Below are positions 35,676 through 44,937 of a DNA stretch of 64,000 bases, piece after piece. The stretch spans positions 1,178,001-1,242,000 of the forward strand of contig CAKKNE010000006.1 in the NCBI GenBank assembly GCA_918797485.1, given 5' to 3'. The translations under genes and the position numbers were made by a program. The notes under the pieces are model-generated. The model worked only from the letters and a program-made list of their open reading frames with translations, made no database searches and was not told where the DNA came from. Source of the DNA: Pelagomonas calceolata. Lineage: Eukaryota > Sar > Pelagophyceae > Pelagomonadales > Pelagomonadaceae. How positions within the stretch are numbered: the stretch's first letter is position 1; the number at the start of each line of letters is the position of its first letter.

Positions 35676-36578
35676 ATGCGTGGCCTCTTAGTCCTGCAGA
35701 TGATGCGTGCGAGCGCCATAATAGCGCGCCGCGGCCGCTCCTCCCTGGTCTCGGCGCCCTGGCTCAAGATCAATCTAAACGACCCGAAGATTAGAGTATT
35801 AGACGTGACTCAAGCTCTCGACCGGACGACAAACACAGTCTCGCCGAGCGTCGACACGTACATGACCTCGCACATCCCCGGCGCTCGATTCGTGGACGTT
35901 GGCGGCCGGCTCTCTACGCCAAATCCGAAGCTGCACAACTTAGCACCGTCTCCCGAGCAGTTCGCCGCCGAGCTGTCGCGCCAGGGCGTCGACGACGACT
36001 CTCACGTAGTCTTATATAGCTCGTCGAAGGTCATGTGGGCGACGCGCGTCTGGTACCTCATGAACGCCTTCGGCTTCGAGGGCCAGGTCTCGGTGCTCGA
36101 CGGCGGCCTCAAGGCCTGGACGCGCGCCGGCGGCGGCACGGTCAGCGGCGTCGAGCCAAAGCCGACGCCGACGACGCTGCCGATCCGCCAAGCGCGGCGG
36201 ACGGCATTTGCTGGTAAGGACGACGTCCTCCGCGCCATCGACGAAGAAAAAACACTGGTGGACACCCTCAAGCCCACGAGCTTCGACGGCTCGAAGCCGT
36301 CGCGCTACGGCCGCCGCGGCCACATCCGCACGGCGGTCAACGTTCCATACACGTCGCTCCTCGACGAGGCAGGCTGTTTCCTCCCCGAGCCCGAACTACG
36401 CCGCGCCTTCGCCGGCGTCGCCGAGGACGGGCTCGTGGCCTACTGAGGCAGCGGGATCAGCGCGACGGTCTTCTTGTTTGCCGCCGTATTGCTCGGCCGC
36501 GACCCGTCGACGCTATCCCTATACGACGCGAGCCTCAGCGAGTGGGCCGCCGCCGACGACCTGCCCATGGCGCCATGA
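35676..36578 (+). CDS. Candidate selenoprotein: tandem-rhodanese sulfurtransferase with TGA at the catalytic position
   Basis: Reading through one TGA (36444-36446, codon 257) gives 300 residues ending at TGA TGA. The N-terminal rhodanese domain (about 20-150: HIPGARFVDVGG, MWATRVWYLMNAFG, VSVLDGGLKAW) is the non-catalytic one. The C-terminal domain (165-300) has GHIRTAVNVPY, then GLVAY-[TGA]-GSGISATVFLFAAVLLG and LYDASLSEW. In mercaptopyruvate/thiosulfate sulfurtransferases this loop is Y-C-G-S-G-V-T-A and its Cys carries the persulfide, so the TGA sits exactly on the nucleophile, and family sequence resumes without a gap for 43 residues. That is what a Sec enzyme looks like. The leader is basic and hydrophobic (organelle type). 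Confidence 0.75.
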
Positions 36579-36622
36579 TGACGGCCGACGCCCTTCCCTT
36601 GCCGGGGAGACGCCGGCCCGAC
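36579..36622 (+). promoter_or_regulatory. SECIS-like hairpin candidate 3' of the rhodanese
   Basis: TGAC (overlapping the second of the two terminal TGAs), then GGCCGACG pairing with CGCCGGCC (one A-C mismatch), a further CTTCCC/GGGGAG helix, and CGAC closing. The TGAC...CGAC flanks are the same as in the candidate after the Rdx-like gene. An apical AA is not obvious. Overlap with the stop codon would be unusually close for a SECIS, so another element nearer the end of the UTR is possible. Confidence 0.35.
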
Positions 36623-36720
36623 GCCGCCATGCCCTAAGGTCACTGTTGTTAGACATAATAGTACACGCAACCCCCCACGACGTCGATGCGACCGATAACA
36701 CGACGCGATGTTATACAAAC

Positions 36721-38751
36721 CTACTTCTTGCGAGCCCTCTTCGCCGGCTTCTTCGCCGCCGGCTTCGCCGCGGCCCGGACGAGCGCCGGGGCCACGCGCT
36801 CCTCGCGGTCGCCGTCGTCGTAGGCGACGGCGTAGGTGCCGTCCTCGTTCACACCATCGATCTTGCCGGGGAACCACTCGACGTCGCCGCGGAAGCGCGC
36901 CTCGACCGCCGCGCCGACCGCCAGCGCCTCCGCGGCGGCGGGGGCCCAAGAGTAACACCAGGACCGCCGCGCCTCGTCGACGGGCAGCTCACAATCACTA
37001 CGAAAAACGACGGTGCCCTTCGACGGTTCGCTTTCGCAGGACCAGGTCTCGTCCGTCCAGTGCTCCTGGCCGTCGACGGCCATGACGTCCAAGATCCTAG
37101 GACCGAAGACCTGGCACCTCGCGTGCTTTGCCGCGAGATCCTCCCGTCTCCCTCCATCGGTCCTCTTCACTTGCGCGCAGACAAACGAGCGAGCCGGAGT
37201 GTTGGCGGGAGCGTTCCCTAGCAGGTCCAGGCACCAGTGCGCGCCGTTGTCGTCACACCGCAACGTCTTCTGCACACTCTTGGAAGGATCGCATTGCGGG
37301 ATGATGCCTTCCAAGCCGACTAGTATGGGTTCCGGCGCGCCAGGCGACCATTTGGCGCACCAGTGATATAAAGGTACCATCTTTTTCGAGAGCCGGCGTT
37401 CGACGACGGGCCACTTCACTTCTAGACTATCGAACGCGCGCACGGCGGCGCTCTGCGAGGCGCCGGTCATGACCTCGTCGGCTCGGTACGCGTCCTGCAC
37501 AGTAGCTGCGTTGCGGTCTTCCGAGAGCGATCGGACCCCTCTCGACGTATTTGCTGTTCTTAAATCAGGACTCTGCCTTTCGGCCAAGCGTCGACAGACG
37601 GCGTCGGGCTCATACAGTACAACGTCGGCCCCTATGGACTGTAAGTACAAGGCTCGAGGCGCGTCCCTATCGCAGAGCCACTTCTCGCCCTTGTTCTCCG
37701 GGACGGTATAATCAGCTAACGCTCGCAACTCAGCAGCGTGCCGCGAGGACACCTCGTTGATCTCCGCGCTTATTGATAAGTTACCTAGCCTGATAGCAGG
37801 TAACCCGTTCGCCGAATAAGAAGTTAATTTGGCCGTCGCGCTTCTCGAATCGACAGAAGCACATAAAAAGCCCCACGCGTCGTACCGCCCCAGCGCCTCC
37901 GCCGCTCCGATCGTCTCATGTATCTCCCGCACCGTGTCGATCGTGTTGTGCAGTCGGATAGTGCCCCACAAAATACATTCAAATTCCAACACTACTAAAT
38001 CAACACCATCGGTGCTCTCGGGCCACTCCAACGAGTCCGCGGACCGTAGCGCCTCGTGCTTCTGAAAAGGGACCTTCCCAAAAAAGTCCGTGCGGACTTC
38101 CACGCGACCCTCGACGTCGCACCGTTCCAGGAAATAGGCTCCTAGTTCGTTCGTCGGCGTCCAGCTCGGTGCGGCCGTGCACTGTTTCAATAGTTCGCGG
38201 CCGTACGCTTGGCAGACGGGCGGGAGTGTCGTGTCGTCTCTCACGACCACCGTTCTCAGATAAGTAGAACATACGGAAGGCACGACGTAGGTGCACGTGT
38301 CGTAACCGTGTAACTTAAACGTATTTAAATATTTAGAAGCTTGCTTGGCATACTCGGGTAGATTTTCAGAGGTATGTAGGGTACCCAAAATTTCCGAGAC
38401 CATGACGTCGAACTTGACATCTTTATCGGCCGCATATTCTTCTACCGTGCCGTGGTATATTTCATACTTTTCTGCTGGGATGTTTGCGGCTTTCAGGGCC
38501 CTTGTCGCGAGTGAGCACATCGTGTGGTTCGTGTCGACGCCGACGACCTTCGCCGCGCCGTGCATCAAAGCTAATCGTGTTAATAGGCCCGTGCCGCAGC
38601 CGAGATCTAAGACTAATGGAGCTCTGCCCTGTTGCTTCCGGAACTGGCCGATGCACTGTTTTATGGCCTCGGCGTATTTTACGTTTCGATCTTCGTCGGC
38701 GAGCATGGCTAAGAAATACGTGGCGAAACCTTGGTCCGCCGGTTGATACAT
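36721..38751 (-). CDS. PRMT-like SAM methyltransferase with C-terminal Tudor-like module
   Basis: 676 residues from ATG 38751 (MYQPADQGFATYFLAMLADE). Residues about 45-75 are the SAM site VLDLGCGTGLLTRLALMHGAAKVVGVD, followed by MCSLATRALKAANI and MVSEILGTLHTSEN, which fits the double-E region of protein arginine methyltransferases (closest in feel to the PRMT5/PRMT7 side). The usual THW loop was not found. The last 90 residues hold EARFRGDVEWFPGKIDGVNEDGTYAVAYDDGDREERV, a Tudor-like module also found in the gene at 60779-63142, and end in a lysine/arginine-rich nuclear-type tail. A histone or RNP arginine methyltransferase is the best guess. Confidence 0.65.
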   Translation of the reverse strand: MYQPADQGFATYFLAMLADEDRNVKYAEAIKQCIGQFRKQQGRAPLVLDLGCGTGLLTRLALMHGAAKVVGVDTNHTMCSLATRALKAANIPAEKYEIYHGTVEEYAADKDVKFDVMVSEILGTLHTSENLPEYAKQASKYLNTFKLHGYDTCTYVVPSVCSTYLRTVVVRDDTTLPPVCQAYGRELLKQCTAAPSWTPTNELGAYFLERCDVEGRVEVRTDFFGKVPFQKHEALRSADSLEWPESTDGVDLVVLEFECILWGTIRLHNTIDTVREIHETIGAAEALGRYDAWGFLCASVDSRSATAKLTSYSANGLPAIRLGNLSISAEINEVSSRHAAELRALADYTVPENKGEKWLCDRDAPRALYLQSIGADVVLYEPDAVCRRLAERQSPDLRTANTSRGVRSLSEDRNAATVQDAYRADEVMTGASQSAAVRAFDSLEVKWPVVERRLSKKMVPLYHWCAKWSPGAPEPILVGLEGIIPQCDPSKSVQKTLRCDDNGAHWCLDLLGNAPANTPARSFVCAQVKRTDGGRREDLAAKHARCQVFGPRILDVMAVDGQEHWTDETWSCESEPSKGTVVFRSDCELPVDEARRSWCYSWAPAAAEALAVGAAVEARFRGDVEWFPGKIDGVNEDGTYAVAYDDGDREERVAPALVRAAAKPAAKKPAKRARKK

Positions 38752-38932
38752 GGCTGCTGCGATTTGCTGCGATTCAAATCTGTGAGAGCAGCTGTCTCGC
38801 TGCGGAGCGAGTGGCGCCTCCTGAGCTTGCGTCTGCTGAGGAGGATGCGAGAGAAGAATCCTCAAGCCTTCTGGGCGTCTGCGCGCGCAACCAAGCGCCG
38901 TGGAGCCCAAAAAGCTGTGCTGCCGGGCAATG

Positions 38933-38954
38933 CTAGTGCCTTACAGGACGCTAG
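38933..38954 (+). promoter_or_regulatory. CTAG element copy 10 (divergent promoter)
   Basis: CTAGTGCCTTACA, GGA, CGCTAG (22 bp), with GCC for GTC. It is 182 bp from the PRMT-like start and 108 bp from the F-box/kelch start. Confidence 0.65.
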
Positions 38955-39061
38955 CAGGTCGCCGCGCAGGCATGGGGCGCATTAGTGCAAGAGGCACGCT
39001 AGGGAACTTAGCACGACATCTAATTACAGCGCGGCGCCGGCCCAGGTGAATAAAACCACCG

Positions 39062-40087
39062 ATGGCTACAAATAGCTCGCGTTTCAGGGCCCTGCCAGAT
39101 GATGTGCTGCATCGCGTTCTTGCGGGCGTGGCACTCGACGACCACATACCTACGGCAGCTGTCTGCAAAACCTTCCGCGCGGTCATTTGCGGCCCGCGGT
39201 TTCTAGCGCTCCGCCAACGGTACGGCTTCGCGCAGCGCGGCATCGTCGTGGTCGGATCACCAACAGGAGTGGCTCAGAAGCCCTTGAGAATTCAAGTGAC
39301 GCACAAAGGAGGAGTCCTGGCAAGATTTCCTGGAGATTGGGAAGTCGAGTCCCGCGCCTCGACAGGCTCGACGACCAACGGTGGTACCCGGCTATTTGTC
39401 AGCACCAGGGACCCCCATCAAATTTTGGCTATAGATGCCTCTTCGCGCCGATGGCGACGTCTCACGACTCCGCCATTGGGCCAAGGATCGTACTGCATGG
39501 AGTGGTGCGGCGGCCGCTTGTATGTCGCCGGTGGATACATACAAGGCCCAAATGACCTTAATTCTCTCCACGTGTTTAACGAAACAACTGGGCTTTGGGA
39601 GGAGTTGCCTCCTATGCCGTATTCTTGTATGTGCCAGGCGTCGGGCGTTATTGGGAACCAGCTGTTTATCGCTGGCGGATGCGGATCTGGAGCTACATAT
39701 GCGCACAGATTGCAAATTTATGACACTGCCGCCCGCACGTGGCGGCTTGGTGCTCCGCTTCCACTCTCATTTTCCTCTACGACTGCCGTCGTCCTTGACG
39801 GGAAGTTCCATGTATTCTTTGTATCAATGCCAGGCCTTTATGGCTCTATGTTGGTGTATGACCCTCAGTCCAATACTTGGGCTGAAGAGACGGTGCCCTG
39901 GCGTTATGGGCAATTTTGTCGTGTGGACACTGCCTGTGCCCATAACGGCCGGATCATCATCTTCCTCAATACTGGAGATGCATACGCGCGAGCCTCTGAC
40001 GGCTCGTGGTCTTTGTACGAACCTGCCGATCTATTGCCACAAACACACCAGGGTTCTTACGCCCTCGGGTCCGTCGTCCTCGGCTAG
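39062..40087 (+). CDS. F-box / kelch-repeat protein
   Basis: 341 residues. The N-terminus is an F-box (LPDDVLHRVLAGVALDDHIPTAAVCKTFRAVI) for binding Skp1 in an SCF ligase. The rest contains about four kelch blades, recognisable by G-G near the strand end and a downstream Y/W pair: CGGRLYVAGGYIQGPNDLNSLHVF, NQLFIAGGCGSGATYAHRLQIYD, LDGKFHVFFVSM..., and AHNGRIIIFLNTG. The propeller probably recruits a substrate. GC content is visibly lower than in the neighbours, with A/T-ending codons common, which could mark a recently moved or weakly expressed gene. Confidence 0.8.
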   Translation: MATNSSRFRALPDDVLHRVLAGVALDDHIPTAAVCKTFRAVICGPRFLALRQRYGFAQRGIVVVGSPTGVAQKPLRIQVTHKGGVLARFPGDWEVESRASTGSTTNGGTRLFVSTRDPHQILAIDASSRRWRRLTTPPLGQGSYCMEWCGGRLYVAGGYIQGPNDLNSLHVFNETTGLWEELPPMPYSCMCQASGVIGNQLFIAGGCGSGATYAHRLQIYDTAARTWRLGAPLPLSFSSTTAVVLDGKFHVFFVSMPGLYGSMLVYDPQSNTWAEETVPWRYGQFCRVDTACAHNGRIIIFLNTGDAYARASDGSWSLYEPADLLPQTHQGSYALGSVVLG

Positions 40088-40168
40088 ATTTGACGATACT
40101 AGTAAGAAGAATGTGAATTACTAGTAGGAATCATGATAAGGAAGGATAAGATACCACACACAAAACAC

Positions 40169-41437
40169 TTACTCCCCAACGCCAGCCAACCGTTGATAAG
40201 CCTCAGCACCCGCCGCAACTTCATCAATTCCCACGCCGAGCTTGTTCCCGAACCGCTCCACCACAAATCTCTCATTCTCTTCGCAGATTGTGAGGACCGC
40301 ACCATTCCTTCCAAGGCGCGCCGTCCGGCCCGCGCGGTGCAGGTAGTCCGTCGCCGTGCGAGGAACGTCGAAATTCACGACCAGTGAAGTACGCGGCGCG
40401 TCGAGGCCTCGCGCCGCCAGGTCCGTTGTCAGCAGAACGTCGACCTCGCCTCTTACAAAGGCCTCGAAGGCGCTCGATCGACTTTCCAGATCGTCGGCTT
40501 CGTTCAATACGTCCACCCGCAGGTCGTCCTGTTTTAAGGCAGAAGCGATCTTCGGCAGCAGTCCGAGACGTTTCTCGTCGAAGAAGACCACTGTAGGTGT
40601 TCTCACGCCCTTGAGGAACTGTCTCAACACTGCCAAACGAGCTTCTGGTTTTGGGCAGAGCACTAGAGTATGTTGGATGGTCGGCATGCCGCGCTCCGAC
40701 GATAGATATGAGACGGGTCGCGTCGCCCACCTTCGTCGCAGCAAGTCGCCGGGCAGGCGCTGGGGCGCGTCCACGGACGCCGTCGCGAAGACGGTGGACC
40801 GCTTCCTCGGCAAGTGGTCGTTCAGCAGACGATGTAGAGCGTCCCGCCTCTCATCATCATCGAGGAACGAGTCCACTTCATCAATGACCACAAACGCACA
40901 CGCGTCCAGACTTTTTAAACCAGCTTCATCAGCCATACGTCGGAGAGGTGTGGGATTCCCTACCACAATATGCGGAGGCTCCGCCCACGCCCACGTCCGT
41001 TGCCTCTTGAGCGAAGACCCGTCTAGCAACGACATGACCGTGCCCTTCGTCAATCTTCGTAAAACTTTGGCGACCTGCAGTCCCAATTCGCGCGTCGGCA
41101 CGACGACGCACCCTTGCGTCGCTTGCCTGCTACTGTCGATTCGCTCGACCAAGGGCAGGAGGTAGGCTAGCGTCTTGCCGGACCCCGTCCGGGCATGGAT
41201 CAACGCATCGCTTTCGTCCTTGACGATGGAGGGAATCGCGCTCGCTTGCACGGGCGTCGGGCTTTGGAATTCGGGCCCGAGGTGGCGCGCGGCGTCGGCC
41301 GTCGTTGGTTGGAGGCCGAGCTGCTCCCAGGCATCGCTTTGTTGGGCGCAGCGCGGTGCGACGGCGCGTCGTCTGCGCTGCGGCGCGTAGGCTGCTGCAG
41401 TGCAGGCTAGGCATGCAACTTGCAGCGTGCAACGCAT
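40169..41437 (-). CDS. DEAD-box RNA helicase, plastid targeted
   Basis: 422 residues from ATG 41437. The leader MRCTLQVACLACTAAAYAPQ is a signal peptide with an A-A-Y-A-P site. Helicase motifs in order: Q-motif region FQSPTPVQASAIP, motif I ARTGSGKT, Ia PTRELG, II VIDEVD (a DEVD variant), III replaced by ATASV, IV VVFF, V TTDLAARGLD, VI HRAGRTARLG. Such enzymes unwind or remodel rRNA and mRNA in the plastid. An upstream frame extension to about 41626 is rejected because the CTAG element at 41548-41568 falls within it. Confidence 0.85.
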   Translation of the reverse strand: MRCTLQVACLACTAAAYAPQRRRRAVAPRCAQQSDAWEQLGLQPTTADAARHLGPEFQSPTPVQASAIPSIVKDESDALIHARTGSGKTLAYLLPLVERIDSSRQATQGCVVVPTRELGLQVAKVLRRLTKGTVMSLLDGSSLKRQRTWAWAEPPHIVVGNPTPLRRMADEAGLKSLDACAFVVIDEVDSFLDDDERRDALHRLLNDHLPRKRSTVFATASVDAPQRLPGDLLRRRWATRPVSYLSSERGMPTIQHTLVLCPKPEARLAVLRQFLKGVRTPTVVFFDEKRLGLLPKIASALKQDDLRVDVLNEADDLESRSSAFEAFVRGEVDVLLTTDLAARGLDAPRTSLVVNFDVPRTATDYLHRAGRTARLGRNGAVLTICEENERFVVERFGNKLGVGIDEVAAGAEAYQRLAGVGE

Positions 41438-41547
41438 CGCTTGCTGTAGACTACCGCGCAGCGATGGCGTCTGGTAGTGCAGAGGAGAAGCGAGACAGCT
41501 CTGAATTGCGCACAGCGCCTGCAACTGCAAGCTGAGCACGGCTGCAG

Positions 41548-41568
41548 CTAGCGGCTGTAAGGCACTAG
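41548..41568 (-). promoter_or_regulatory. CTAG element copy 11 (divergent promoter, closest to a start)
   Basis: Minus-strand CTAGTGCCTTACA, GC, CGCTAG (21 bp). It is 111 bp from the DEAD-box helicase start and only 64 bp from the MYND copy B start, the shortest spacing in the window. Confidence 0.65.
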
Positions 41569-41631
41569 CCTTACAGCATCGCATCGATTTGCCTCGTAGG
41601 GCTGCCCCCGAGCTATTCGACCACATAAAAG

Positions 41632-42768
41632 ATGATCCTCACGCAGTGCGCCGTCTGCGCCACCGAGCTTGGGCTAACCTTGGGCAAGAAATGCGGCCGC
41701 TGCAGCACGCGCTACTGTGGGCCCGAATGCCAGGTGCAGCACTGGAAAGAAGGCGGGCACGACAAGCTCTGCAAATTGATAAAGAAAGCAGGCGGCGCTG
41801 AGCGATACTACGCAAATAACAAGTACGCGGAGGCCGTATCTGTCGCGGCGGAGGCGTGCGCGGAGGACACCAAGGGCCAGACGTGCTACATCTGCACGCA
41901 GGCCTTGCATTGGAAGACGAAAGAGGGCCTCGTGCGCATGTGCGCGTGCCGCGGGACGGCGGGTTTCGCACACGTGTCGTGTCTAGCGGAGCAGGCTAAG
42001 ATTTTGTGGGCCGAGGCTGAGGAGAACAATTTGGGCTTCAAGGTGATGACTGAGAGATGGGAGCGGTGGCACACGTGCAGCCTGTGCGAGCAACGGTACC
42101 ACGGCGTCGTGGCGTGCGCGCTCGGGTGGGCGTGCTGGAAGACTTATGTGGGCCGGCCGGAGACGGGCATGGCTCGGAGCTTGGCGATGAGCCTGCTTGG
42201 GAACGGTTTATCCAATGCAGGACACGACGAGGACGCGTTGTCCGTGAGAGAGGCCGATTTGGTCATGCGGCTGCGAATTGGCGCACCAGAACGGTGCCTA
42301 CTCCTCGCGCAGAGCAATCTTGCAAACACGTATCAAAGACTCGGACGGCTCGATGACGCCCTACGCCTGCGGCAAGACGCATACTTTGGAACTCTGAGGC
42401 TCGACGGCGAGGAAAGTAGAAATACTTTCTTGGAAGCCAACAACTACGCGGCAGACCTTCGCTGTCTGGAGCGCTTCGAAGAAGTGAAGAGACTGCTGCG
42501 CAGATTGATGCCCGTGGCGCGGCGCGTTCTTGGAGATAATGATAGACTTACGCTCAAAATGAGCTGGAATTACGCGACGGCGCTCTACATGGACGATGGA
42601 GCCACGGTCGATGATCTCCGCGAGGCCGTGACGACGCTCGAGGACACGGACCGGATCGCGCGGCGCGTGATGGGTGGCGGGCACCCGCTCACACTTGATA
42701 TTCAGGATTGCTTGCGAAACGTACGAGCCACGCTCGCCGCCCGCGAGGCGCCACTGGGGAGCGCGTAA
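41632..42768 (+). CDS. MYND / RINGv / TPR protein, copy B
   Basis: 378 residues starting MILTQCAVCATELGLTLGKKC. It has the same three-part layout as copy A (28692-29816, opposite strand): MYND finger, RING-CH cluster (CYICTQALHWKTKEGLV, CACRGTAGFAHVSCLAEQ, CSLCEQRYHG) and TPR helices (SNLANTYQRLGRLDDALRLRQDAY). The zinc region is nearly unchanged between the copies, while residues 170-330 differ at about half the positions. The C-terminal REAVTTLEDTDRIARRVMGGGHP is again conserved. This suggests a multi-copy family under selection on its zinc part, with a variable binding surface. Confidence 0.7.
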   Translation: MILTQCAVCATELGLTLGKKCGRCSTRYCGPECQVQHWKEGGHDKLCKLIKKAGGAERYYANNKYAEAVSVAAEACAEDTKGQTCYICTQALHWKTKEGLVRMCACRGTAGFAHVSCLAEQAKILWAEAEENNLGFKVMTERWERWHTCSLCEQRYHGVVACALGWACWKTYVGRPETGMARSLAMSLLGNGLSNAGHDEDALSVREADLVMRLRIGAPERCLLLAQSNLANTYQRLGRLDDALRLRQDAYFGTLRLDGEESRNTFLEANNYAADLRCLERFEEVKRLLRRLMPVARRVLGDNDRLTLKMSWNYATALYMDDGATVDDLREAVTTLEDTDRIARRVMGGGHPLTLDIQDCLRNVRATLAAREAPLGSA

Positions 42769-42879
42769 GCCTGTTACCCCGCCCAGACTAGTATACAAGT
42801 GAGTAAGCCAGTTCACCGTACGCCATCGCGGCGGTAAAGTTATATGTAAGGAACCGTTAGACGAAGGGGAACAGGGAAT

Positions 42880-43995
42880 CTACACGGTCGCCGCGCCGGC
42901 GAGGAACTTCTCGGACGACGTGTGCTCCAAAACCATCTGCTGGAACTCGCCCGCGTCGACCGTCTCCTTGTCCACCAACCGGTCGACGAGCACCTGCATG
43001 AGCTCCTTGTTATCGGACAACGTCTTGTAGCAGTGGTCGTACGCCTGTTGGACCAGTTTCTTGGTCTCCTCGTCGATCAACCGCTCGGTCGTGTCCGACG
43101 CCGTCTGGGGCGCGCCCATCTGGCCGCCGCCGTCGGGCGTCTCCCAGGCGACGGGCGCGCGGAGCGCGTTGCCGTTGCCGCGGTTCGCCTCGTCCGCGAG
43201 GAAGCCCCACTGCGCGATCATGCGGCGCGCGAGGTCGCGGACCTGTTGCAGGTCGTTGGACGCGCCCGTCGTGACGTCCTCCCGTCCCACGGCCAACTCC
43301 TCGGCGACGCGGCCGCCCAGAGCCACCGAGAGCTGGCTCTTGAGGAACTTGTAGCTGTACAGGCCCGACTCCATGCGGTCCTCGGACGGCGTGAAAAGCG
43401 TGAAGCCGCCGGCGCCGTTCGTGCGGGGAATAATGGTCACCTTGGCGACGCCGTCGTAGCCCGGCGTGAGCGCCGCCATGACCGCGTGGCCCGCCTCGTG
43501 CCACGCGACCAATTCCTGGCGCTTGCGCGCCGCGTCCTTGTTCTGGAAGCCCTGGGTCGACGGCTTCTGCATGCCGACTTGCAGGCGGTCGATGGCGAAG
43601 TCGATCTCGTCAAAAGTGATGACCTCCTTCTCGCGGCGCGCGGCGACGATGGCCGCCTCGTTCATGAGGTTCTGGAGGGACGCGCCGGAGAAGCCGATGG
43701 CCCGGGAGGCGATCGCATCTAAGTCCACGTCCGGGGCGAGCGGCTTGTCGCGGCAGTGGACCTTGAGGATCTCAACCCTTCCAGCCTTGTCCGGGAGGTC
43801 CACGGGGACGCGGCGGTCGAAGCGGCCCGGTCTCAACAAGGCGTTGTCGAGGATGTCGGCGCGGTTCGTGGCCGCGATGACGATCACGCCCGTGTTCCCC
43901 GAGAAGCCGTCCATCTCCGTCAGGATCTGGTTGAGAGTCTGTTCCCGCTCGTCGTTGGACGCGAAGCCACCTCCCGACGATCTTTGCCGGCCAAT

Positions 43996-44028
<33 letters not shown>

Positions 44029-44379
44029 CGCGTTCTTCTTCGCGTCAGCAAACAAGCTTCTGATACGAGATGCGCCGACGCCGACGAACATCTCGACGAA
44101 CTCGGAACCGGAGCAGGAGATGAAGGGCACGCCGGCCTCGCCCGCGACCGCGCGCGCGAGTAAGGTCTTACCGGTACCCGGGGGACCCTCGAGCATCACG
44201 CCTCTGGGAGACTGGGCGCCCACTTTATCATACTTCTCGGGGTTCGACAGGAAGTCCACGACCTCCTCGAGCTCGAGTTTGGACGCGTCGCAGCCGGCGA
44301 CGTCGTCGAACGTGACGCCCGTCTGGGGCTCCATCTCGATCTTGCTCTTGGGCTGGAGCATGCCCATGGGCCCGCCGGG

Positions 44380-44413
<34 letters not shown>

Positions 44414-44937
44414 CCCCGTCGGCCGAGGAAGAAGAGGCCTCCGAGCAGCACCAAGGGGAAGAGGAGGTTGGCGGCTAATCCAGCGAGGGCGTCGCCGTCG
44501 CCCGTCGGCGCGGCCTGGACCGCGAAGGGCACGGACTTGGCCCGTAATTGCGTCACGAGTTCGGGCACCTCCGTCGGGAGGATTTCTACGGAGTGTCTGG
44601 CGCCGTCGGCGTCCAGCGCGAGTAAATTCTTGGAGTCGGCGGAGAAGACGACGCGCTCGACGCCGTCCTTGCCGACCACATCCAAAAATTCGGAGACGGC
44701 CCACCTGGACCCTTCGGCGGCGAAGGCCGCTTTACTGGAAGCGAGGGCGGCGCCGGCGGCCAGCGAGGCGCCGAACGCGCGGCGGCCCTGCATCGACATG
44801 GCTACCGTGTTGGCCCGCGGGCCGTTGGCCCGCGGGCCGCTGCGGCGGGCCGTCGTGGGCAGCTGCATCGAAAAGGCCGCCACCTCATTGCCTAGGAGGA
44901 GCGCGGCTAGCGCGAGGGAGCGCGAAGTTTTCGGCAT
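42880..44937 (-). CDS. ftsH: FtsH thylakoid ATP-dependent zinc metalloprotease
   Basis: 685 residues from ATG 44937. The leader ([25 protein letters not shown]) ends in an A-A-F site, and a second twin-arginine-type segment (GRRAFGASLAAGAALASSKAAFA) would carry it to the thylakoid. After a lumenal domain and one membrane span (LLFPLVLLGGLFFLG) comes a Gly/Met repeat linker, the AAA module (GPPGTGKT, IIFIDEIDAIG, ATNRADILDNALLRPGRFDRR) and the protease domain with HEAGH. FtsH hexamers degrade damaged photosystem II D1 protein. It is nuclear here, although in many red-lineage algae an ftsH copy stays in the plastid genome. Confidence 0.95.

Noticed and set aside
36446-36446. TGA in the rhodanese as a plain stop giving a truncated protein
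   Set aside because: It would remove the catalytic loop and the last strand of the domain, while family sequence continues in frame for 43 residues after it.
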